A stretch of DNA of 64,000 bases. Source: Marinobacter halophilus (lineage in GTDB: Bacteria > Pseudomonadota > Gammaproteobacteria > Pseudomonadales > Oleiphilaceae). The position numbers were made by a program, and so were the translations under genes. The DNA is taken from contig NZ_PXNN01000011.1 of assembly GCF_003007685.1 (NCBI RefSeq), positions 310,001-374,000 on the forward strand, in the 5' to 3' direction. The stretch's first letter is position 1, and every line of letters begins with the position of its first letter. The notes beneath the pieces were generated by a model, which saw only the letters and a program-made list of their open reading frames with translations, did no database searches and was not told where the DNA came from. Shown piece after piece: positions 58,080 to 64,000 of the stretch.

Positions 58080-58131
58080 ACGAGAATCCTCAGGGCCTGC
58101 ATCAAACCCTTTTTGTTAATGCATGCCTTGA

Positions 58132-59364
58132 TTATACATAAAAATCGAGGTCTTCCTGATGTTTGAGCAGATCCCGCATAACATACGGATCTTCACCGAA
58201 GAAATAGATCAGCCCCCAGTGAGTACCGAACGCGGTGCGCTTGGTAACCGTCTCTTCCACGGGCGGTGTCAGTTCGTGTGATTCAAAGTACTCGTGATTC
58301 TCGGTTTCATCCGGAATCTCAAGGCGGCTGACTACGCGGCGCCGTGGATAAACCCCGAAACAGCCCGAGTACCCTTTGGCATCCTCCACCTCTTTCGGGA
58401 AGAACGCTGCGATTTCCTCTTCGGTGGTTTTCGGATCAAACGCCAGAATCATGCCCTGATAGGCATTGAAACCGTAGGAACGCTCGAGCAACTCGAACAC
58501 CTTGAAACCGGGTGGACGATACGCCACTTCGCCAAAGTACATAGTGCCGTCGCTGGTCACGAAGTACTCGGGATGAACAAAGCCAAACTCAATATCAAAA
58601 GTCTTGATCAGCTTCTCGATCTGGGCCGTGATCTCAGCACGATATTTTTCAAGGTCCGGCGTCGCCGGCACAAACACCGAATAGCCCAGGGTGACGTACT
58701 CGGAAATGTTCAGGAACCGAATTTTACCGTTATGGATCCAGGCCTCAACCGCAAACTCCCAGCCGTCCAGATGGGATTCCATCAGCACCGGGAATTCCTC
58801 ATCGGGAATGGTGTCCACCTCATCCGGTGTGCGAATAACTCTGTGGCCCAGACAACCGGCTTTATCGAAAGCTTTTAGGTGGATGGGGTCGTTGGGATCA
58901 CCATCCAGTTTCAGCAGGGTCTGATTCACTCGCTTGAGAAACCGCACCACGTCTTCCCGGTCATGGGCTTCTTCAAAAATGCCCACACGGATACCACCAA
59001 GCTGGGCACGGCGCTTCATCAGTGCCTTGTCACGCAACAGCATGGCCTGGCCAAAGAGCCTTGGATTGCCCATCAGTACCGAGTTGATGGCACCAGCCCA
59101 CTCTACGGTTTCTTCAAACAGCGGGATGGCAACGTCGACTCCCATCTCCTGCAGGGTTTGGGCAATTTCGACAGAGCGGTCATTCAGACGCTCGAAATTC
59201 CAGGGCAGGTAAGGAATATTGTGTTCTGTGCAGTAGGGTTCAGCCCAGTCCGGGGCCACGACGACGTACTTGCGGTCAAACTTGTCAGCTGCCTCAATGG
59301 CATTAAGGCTCCAGCCCAAAAGGGCAATGTACCCTTTTTCGGGATTGTAGTTCTGTTCAGTCAC
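58132..59364 (-). CDS. ATP-grasp-fold carboxylate-amine ligase-like protein
   Basis: The 410-aa product starts at a GTG (59362-59364) with GGAGAG upstream. It has a Rossmann-like N-terminus (YIALLGWSLNAIEAADKFDRKYVVVAPD), an ATP-grasp core with KAFDKAGCLGHRVI, PVLMESHLDGWEFAVEAW and the metal/ATP motif FGEVAYRPPGF, and a C-terminal region rich in aromatic residues. ATP-grasp enzymes join a carboxylate to an amine or thiol through an acyl-phosphate. Substrate unknown; it begins the set with the 674-aa and ThDP genes, which suggests a linked pathway. Confidence 0.8.
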   Translation of the reverse strand: MTEQNYNPEKGYIALLGWSLNAIEAADKFDRKYVVVAPDWAEPYCTEHNIPYLPWNFERLNDRSVEIAQTLQEMGVDVAIPLFEETVEWAGAINSVLMGNPRLFGQAMLLRDKALMKRRAQLGGIRVGIFEEAHDREDVVRFLKRVNQTLLKLDGDPNDPIHLKAFDKAGCLGHRVIRTPDEVDTIPDEEFPVLMESHLDGWEFAVEAWIHNGKIRFLNISEYVTLGYSVFVPATPDLEKYRAEITAQIEKLIKTFDIEFGFVHPEYFVTSDGTMYFGEVAYRPPGFKVFELLERSYGFNAYQGMILAFDPKTTEEEIAAFFPKEVEDAKGYSGCFGVYPRRRVVSRLEIPDETENHEYFESHELTPPVEETVTKRTAFGTHWGLIYFFGEDPYVMRDLLKHQEDLDFYV

Positions 59365-59447
59365 AGGCGCTCTCCACGTTAGGGTTGGCCTTTTACCCTG
59401 AACCTATTGATTTCAAATCGCAAATTTCAACGCCCAGCAATAACCAT

Positions 59448-59482
59448 AAAAAACGGGCACCGGCGTTAAGCCAAGCGCCCGT
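59448..59482 (-). terminator. Intrinsic terminator downstream of mqo
   Basis: On the minus strand ACGGGC pairs with GCCCGT across an 18-base loop, followed by TTTTT, about 35 bases past the mqo stop and before the ATP-grasp gene. Confidence 0.7.
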
Positions 59483-59516
59483 AAAAGATAGAAATTACTT
59501 GCCTGAATCGAAAAAC

Positions 59517-60998
59517 TCAGTTCAGCTTCAGAGTCGACAGTGTTCTCTCGCGCACCTTGTTAAGCAACGCTTCATCCTCGACCAGAGTCTGGCCATAAGA
59601 CGGCACCAAATCGCGCATGTGTTTTTGCCACTGGTCCGTTTTCATCTTTTCCGGGAAGCAGCGTTCAATCACATCCAGCATCGCGTTCGCGGCTGTCGAT
59701 GCACCGGGAGACGCGCCCAGCAGGGCTGCCAGCGTGCCATCTTTGGCGGCCACGATTTCGGTACCGAACTCAAGTTTGCCGCCGCCTTCCGACGTTTGCT
59801 TGATGATCTGGACCCGCTGACCTGCCATTTGCAGCTTCCAGTCCTCTTCCCGGGCATCCGGGAAGAAATTGCGCAGTGCTTCGACCCGATCGCTATGAGA
59901 CTGGAACACTTCACCAATCAGATAACGAGTCAAATCCATATTACTTTTGCTTACTGACAGCATCGGCCGCAGGTTTGTGGCGCGGACAGAGCCAAACAGG
60001 TCAAACAGGGAGCCCTGCTTTAAGAAGCGGGTGGTGAAGCCGGCAAACGGACCAAACAGCAGCGCGGGCTCGCCGTTAATAATTCTGGTGTCCAGGTGCG
60101 GAACCGACATCGGCGGCGCGCCAATGGGTGCTTTGCCGTAAACCTTGGAATTGTGCTGCTTTACCACCTCGGGCTTCTGGCACACCAGCCACTGGCCACT
60201 GACCGGGAATCCGCCGTAGCCCTTGGCCTCTTCAACGCCGGATTTCTGCAGCATGGGCAGCGCACCGCCACCCGCCCCAAGGAACACGAAGCCGGCTTCC
60301 AGTTTGGTCAGCTCTCCGGTTTTCTGATTCTTCACCCTCAGTTTCCAGCGGCCATTGTCGCGCTGGTCGATATAGTGCACCGGGCTGCTCAGCATCAGCT
60401 CGAAATTGGGTTGGGTTTCCAGCCACTTGACCATGCTGCGAGTCAGCGAGCCAAAATCCACGTCAGAGCCGTGTTTGATGCGGGTCGCCGCAACCCGCTG
60501 CATCGGATCACGCTGATTCACCACCAGCGGCATCCACTCGGCCAGATCTTCCGGACGCTCGGTGTATTCCATCTCCCGGAACAGGTGGTGTGCTTTCAGG
60601 CGCTCAAAACGACGTTTAAGGAAGGCGACGTCTTTCTCACCCCAGACAAAACTCTGGTGCGGTGTGCGGTTAATGAAGCTGGTCGGCTCGGGCAGGATGC
60701 CCTGCTCCACCAGGTAGGACCAGAACTGAAGGGACACCTCGTATTGCGCGTTGATTTGCAGTGCTCGTGCAATTTCAACGTCGCCATCGTCGGTTTCGGG
60801 GGTGTAGTTGAGTTCGCAGTAACCGGCGTGGCCAGTCCCCGCATTGTTCCATCCATCTGTGCTTTCATGGGCAACGTGGTCTAAACGCTCCACCATGACG
60901 ATGTCCAGAGACGGATCCAGCTGCCTGAGCATCATGCCGAGGGTTGCGCTCATGACGCCCCCACCGACCAGCACTACGTCTGCCTGTCTAACGGCCAT
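59517..60998 (-). CDS. mqo: Malate:quinone oxidoreductase
   Basis: Mqo oxidises malate to oxaloacetate and feeds electrons to quinone, replacing or supplementing malate dehydrogenase in the citric-acid cycle. The 493-aa membrane-associated flavoprotein has the dinucleotide-binding VVLVGGGVMSATLGMML, the STDGWNNAGTGHAGYCELNYTP signature (here STDGWNNAGTGHAGY), and a C-terminal FPDAREEDWKLQMAGQRVQIIK region. It is separate from the downstream ThDP/ATP-grasp set by a terminator and has a long promoter region upstream. Confidence 0.96.
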   Translation of the reverse strand: MAVRQADVVLVGGGVMSATLGMMLRQLDPSLDIVMVERLDHVAHESTDGWNNAGTGHAGYCELNYTPETDDGDVEIARALQINAQYEVSLQFWSYLVEQGILPEPTSFINRTPHQSFVWGEKDVAFLKRRFERLKAHHLFREMEYTERPEDLAEWMPLVVNQRDPMQRVAATRIKHGSDVDFGSLTRSMVKWLETQPNFELMLSSPVHYIDQRDNGRWKLRVKNQKTGELTKLEAGFVFLGAGGGALPMLQKSGVEEAKGYGGFPVSGQWLVCQKPEVVKQHNSKVYGKAPIGAPPMSVPHLDTRIINGEPALLFGPFAGFTTRFLKQGSLFDLFGSVRATNLRPMLSVSKSNMDLTRYLIGEVFQSHSDRVEALRNFFPDAREEDWKLQMAGQRVQIIKQTSEGGGKLEFGTEIVAAKDGTLAALLGASPGASTAANAMLDVIERCFPEKMKTDQWQKHMRDLVPSYGQTLVEDEALLNKVRERTLSTLKLN

Positions 60999-61404
60999 TG
61001 GTCTTCACCTAGCTAGTGTTGAGCCTGTTGCCACCCCACGATCAGCGAAAGTGGCCTGTCGGAAGCCGACGTGGCGCGAGGTAGGCGGCGCAGCCGTGTG
61101 CTTCCGGTCTGAATTTGGGCGCATTATCCCGATTTTTGCCGGAATAATAAAATGTGATTGTCAATTGATGCGTGTCGGACGAACTATTGTGGCTGAGCGC
61201 GATTTTCGCGCGATTTGTTAACAATATCAGCGCCACCTTAGTCTGATACCTTTTTTCAAAGAATGCGGATCATTGTCTATACCGAAAGATCGGTGTAATC
61301 CGGGGCTGACCAAAAACCGTGACTTGCGGTATCTTGTGCGCCATCAAGCCTTGCGCGTGCGGTGTCCGCGAGGGCATTACCGAGTTTTCAATTGAGGTCT
61401 TCCT
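60999..61404. promoter_or_regulatory. mqo/antiporter divergent intergenic region
   Basis: About 406 bases without a supported gene, holding the promoters of the divergent mqo and antiporter genes. An AT-rich stretch at about 61140-61230 is the likely promoter zone. No named motif is called. Confidence 0.45.
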
Positions 61405-62379
61405 ATGCTGATAGCGACGGGTGCGATTCTTGCCGGTCTCATTTTACTGGTCTGGAGTGCCGACAAGTTTGTCGAAGGCGCGGCGGCGACCGCCAAGCAT
61501 CTGGGCATGCCGAGCCTGCTGATCGGCATGGTGATCATCGGCTTTGGCACCTCCGCTCCGGAACTGGCGGTGTCCGCCATGGCAGCGGCTGATGGCAATC
61601 CTGGCCTGGCACTGGGTAACGGCTACGGATCGAACATCACCAACATTGCCCTGATTGTCGGGCTGACGGCCATTATTGCCCCCATCACCATGCACTCTCA
61701 GGTGATTCGCAAGGAATTGCCGTTGCTGGTGGTGTTGACGCTGATTGCCGGTGCGCTGCTGCTTAACGGCAAGCTCACCAGGCTGGATGGCTGGATCTTA
61801 TTGGCGGTGTTTGCTGCGGTGATGGGCTGGTCAATCTACCAGGGCATCAAAAGCAAGGATGATGCTCTGGCCGGCGAAGCGGATGCCGAGCTGATCGCCC
61901 ACCCTACGCCGCTGAAAAACGCCGTGATCTGGCTGGTGATCGGGTTGATCCTGCTGATTGCCAGCTCCCGCTTGCTGGTCTGGGGGGCGGTTACCATCGC
62001 CCAGAGTCTTGGCGTCAGCGATCTGATTATTGGTCTGACGATCGTGGCTATTGGCACCTCTTTGCCGGAGCTGGCCTCCGCCATTGCCGCGGTCAGGAAA
62101 AACGAACATGACCTGATTCTCGGCAACATTGTCGGCTCGGGCATATTCAACACTCTGGCGGTGGTTGGGCTGGCCGCTGCCATTCAGCCGCTGGCAGTGG
62201 CCCCGGAAGTGCTCTACCGGGACTGGACGCTGATGCTGGCGCTGACGATGGCCCTACTACTCATGGGCTTTGGCCTGTCCGGCAAACGCAAGCTGGTGTC
62301 CCGCGGCAACGGTGTGGTGCTCATAGTGGTGTACGTGGCCTACACCGGCTACCTGTTTTCAACAGTCATCACCGGCTGA
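61405..62379 (+). CDS. Calcium/sodium antiporter (CaCA, YrbG-like)
   Basis: The 324-aa inner-membrane protein has about 10 membrane segments and the two inverted alpha-repeats of the CaCA family. The first is VIIGFGTSAPELAVS with a downstream GNGYGSNITNIA; the second is VAIGTSLPELASAIA with GNIVGSGIFNTLA. Acidic Glu residues in both repeats bind Ca2+. It exports Ca2+ in exchange for Na+ (or H+/K+), although E. coli YrbG is incompletely characterised. The ATG at 61405 follows GAGGTC. Confidence 0.93.
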   Translation: MLIATGAILAGLILLVWSADKFVEGAAATAKHLGMPSLLIGMVIIGFGTSAPELAVSAMAAADGNPGLALGNGYGSNITNIALIVGLTAIIAPITMHSQVIRKELPLLVVLTLIAGALLLNGKLTRLDGWILLAVFAAVMGWSIYQGIKSKDDALAGEADAELIAHPTPLKNAVIWLVIGLILLIASSRLLVWGAVTIAQSLGVSDLIIGLTIVAIGTSLPELASAIAAVRKNEHDLILGNIVGSGIFNTLAVVGLAAAIQPLAVAPEVLYRDWTLMLALTMALLLMGFGLSGKRKLVSRGNGVVLIVVYVAYTGYLFSTVITG

Positions 62380-62535
62380 CCGGCGGTGGACGGTACCGGC
62401 TCGATCATACGCTGAATAACCAACAAAAGTATTGCTCAAACAATGATCAGCATCTATAAGTAATAAGGATATAACCCGCCTTTCAACCGGAAAGCGGAAC
62501 ACCGTCCGATGACAATCCCAATAAGGAGACGGCAT

Positions 62536-63762
62536 ATGAAACAGCAACACGCCCTTGAGCGGGGCGCCAATGACCCCGGCCTGGAAAATCCAACACGCCG
62601 GAGCCTTCTGGTCGGCAGCGCCGGCGCCATGGCGGCAGTCAGCCTGCTGGGCTTTACCCCGCTGACCAAAGCCAGCGAACCGAAATCACTGCCCGATTTC
62701 GCGGCCTGGAAAGATCGTAACGCTTTGATTGTGTATACCGCCAACACCATGGAAACCCATCGGGGAGCCATTGGTAACGGCGTTATCACGCCCGCTGACC
62801 GCCTGTTTGTTCGCAACAATCTACCAGCCCCGCCATCAACCATTACCGACGATCCCGATGCATGGGAAGTGCAGATCGAGGGCGTGAAAAATCCTCGTTC
62901 GCTGACCGTTGGTGAGCTGAAGTCCATGGGCGTCACCACCGTGGCCTCGGTGCTTCAGTGCTCCGGCAACGGCCGGGCCTTCTTCCCCCATGGTGCCAGC
63001 GGCACACCTTGGTCGGTTGGCGCCGCAGGCTGTGTGATGTGGACCGGCGTGCCGTTGAAGGATGTAGTTGATGCACTTGGAGGCGTGGCCGAAGGTGCCC
63101 GCTACATCACCGGTACCGGTGGTGAATCCTTACCGGAAGGGCTCGATCCCAAGAGCATCATGGTGGAACGCTCAATACCCACTCGCGCGCTGGACTCTGC
63201 GCTGCTGGCCTGGGAAATGAATGACATACCCCTGAGCCACACCCACGGCGGCCCCTTGCGCCTCGTGGTGCCCGGTTACTACGGGGTGAACAACGTCAAA
63301 TACGTGAAAAATATCGCGTTCACCGAAAACCAGACCGATGCCAAGATTCAAGCCTCCGGTTACCGGGTGCGGGAGGTGGGCAAATCAGGCTCGCCGGACC
63401 AGCCCTCCATGTGGGAAATGAACGTCAAATCCTGGGTAACCGCGCCGCTTGAAACCGGGCGAAGTGGCCGCAGCATGGTTTGCGGCGTGGCGTTTGGTGG
63501 CACGGTAGCGTTGGAGAAAATCGAGGTTTCAACCGATGGCGGTAAAACCTGGAAGCAGGGCCGTTTCCTTGGGCCGGATCTTGGGCCTTATGCCTGGCGT
63601 CCATTTGTGATGGCAGCCGATCTTGGGGCCGGCGAGCATCGAATCGTCAGCCGGGCAACCGACATTGAGGGTAATACTCAACCTGAAGGCAGGATTGAAA
63701 ATGAGCGTGGCTACGGTCACAACGGATGGAGTGACCACGGAGTCTCGGTCACCGTTAGCTGA
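62536..63762 (+). CDS. SoxC/SorA-like molybdopterin sulfite oxidoreductase
   Basis: The 408-aa protein has a twin-arginine signal (TRRSLLVGSAGAMAAVSLLGF) and the sulfite-oxidase fold, with the molybdenum-ligand Cys142 in VLQCSGNGRAFF, the SHTHGGPLRLVVPGYYGVNNVKYV region (shown here in parts) and a C-terminal dimerisation domain (EVSTDGGKTWKQGRF). SoxC and SorA oxidise sulfite or sulfane sulfur with a cytochrome partner in the periplasm. The ATG at 62536 has AAGGAG upstream and gives the signal. The next gene encodes a cytochrome c, consistent with a SorAB-type pair. Confidence 0.9.
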   Translation: MKQQHALERGANDPGLENPTRRSLLVGSAGAMAAVSLLGFTPLTKASEPKSLPDFAAWKDRNALIVYTANTMETHRGAIGNGVITPADRLFVRNNLPAPPSTITDDPDAWEVQIEGVKNPRSLTVGELKSMGVTTVASVLQCSGNGRAFFPHGASGTPWSVGAAGCVMWTGVPLKDVVDALGGVAEGARYITGTGGESLPEGLDPKSIMVERSIPTRALDSALLAWEMNDIPLSHTHGGPLRLVVPGYYGVNNVKYVKNIAFTENQTDAKIQASGYRVREVGKSGSPDQPSMWEMNVKSWVTAPLETGRSGRSMVCGVAFGGTVALEKIEVSTDGGKTWKQGRFLGPDLGPYAWRPFVMAADLGAGEHRIVSRATDIEGNTQPEGRIENERGYGHNGWSDHGVSVTVS

Positions 63763-63821
63763 ACCAACCGTGGGGTGGGCGGAGGACACCGTCCACCCTG
63801 GCTTAACCGGATCGTAAAAAC

Positions 63822-64000
63822 ATGAGAAAAACAGCAGTACTGGTGGCAGCTCTTGGGTTTTCAGGCCTGAGCGCTCTGGCGCACGCCGATAACACCGAAC
63901 TCGGAAAAGAAGTGTTCACCAAGATTTCACAACCTTCCTGCACCATTTGCCACACTCTGTCGGACGCAGGATCGGCCGGGGCCATCGGGCCAGACCTGGA
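63822..64000 (+). CDS. Cytochrome c, N-terminal fragment, probable electron acceptor
   Basis: The gene is cut by the window end. The first 59 codons give a signal peptide (MRKTAVLVAALGFSGLSALAHA) and a haem-binding CxxCH as CTICH, typical of a SorB/SoxD-like class I cytochrome. It starts 59 bases after the oxidoreductase stop, so it is probably its redox partner. The axial Met and the rest are outside the window. Confidence 0.8.
   Translation, partial: MRKTAVLVAALGFSGLSALAHADNTELGKEVFTKISQPSCTICHTLSDAGSAGAIGPDL

Overview
The window is chromosomal DNA from a gammaproteobacterium, most likely Marinobacter or a close relative. Reasons: the conserved gene orders rimP-nusA-infB-rbfA-truB-rpsO-pnp, secG-tpiA-glmM-folP-ftsH and grpE-dnaK-dnaJ-dapB-carA-carB-greA; a wax-ester synthase/DGAT gene, a hallmark of the genus; malate:quinone oxidoreductase; and moderately high GC. 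The species assignment is inference; gene identities rest on the encoded proteins.

Layout. 1-4.2 kb: the tail of livF, a lipoprotein, a DUF3015 protein, and an envelope pair (DUF4105/Lnb-like protein with a barrel-like C-terminus, and a lipoprotein alpha/beta-hydrolase), followed by a short inverted-repeat element. 4.4-19.1 kb (minus strand): pnp back through the ribosome/translation operon, tRNA-Leu(GAG), secG, tpiA, glmM, folP and ftsH. 19.5-31.6 kb: yhbY, then greA-carB-carA-dapB-dnaJ-dnaK-grpE on minus, with recN divergent from grpE. The grpE/recN gap carries a sigma32-type promoter next to two LexA boxes. 31.6-37.2 kb: fur, bamE, rnfH-ratA, an NSS transporter, smpB and the wax-ester synthase. 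37.19-37.55 kb: ssrA (tmRNA).

37.54-52.33 kb is a genomic island integrated at the 3' end of ssrA. It is bounded by a 19-bp direct repeat (37540-37558 and 52309-52327) and has matching 12-bp-spaced TTGTGGGTAT-type repeats inside both ends, probably integrase arm sites. It encodes a P4-type tyrosine integrase, a replication operon (AlpA-like regulator, Toprim primase, DUF927 helicase, Cys-rich protein) with two clusters of GGGAACA-type iterons, and a defence operon. The defence operon is hsdM-hsdS-SIR2-hsdR-orf-orf, with overlapping or nearly touching reading frames throughout. The SIR2-domain gene sits between hsdS and hsdR, the slot held by the anticodon nuclease gene prrC in the E. coli EcoprrI locus. 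This suggests a type I restriction system paired with an NAD-targeting guard protein, and it is the strongest candidate here for an undescribed system. Just outside the right attachment site is a decayed rhuM remnant, a trace of an earlier insertion.

52.7-64 kb: an ExoD-like protein, a CheV-like CheW-receiver protein, a minus-strand set of three genes (ATP-grasp ligase, an unrecognised 674-aa protein with a possible Cys-His-Asn triad, an acetolactate-synthase-like ThDP enzyme) that may form an uncharacterised pathway, mqo, a Ca/Na antiporter, and a SoxC/SorA-like molybdopterin oxidoreductase followed by a truncated cytochrome c gene.
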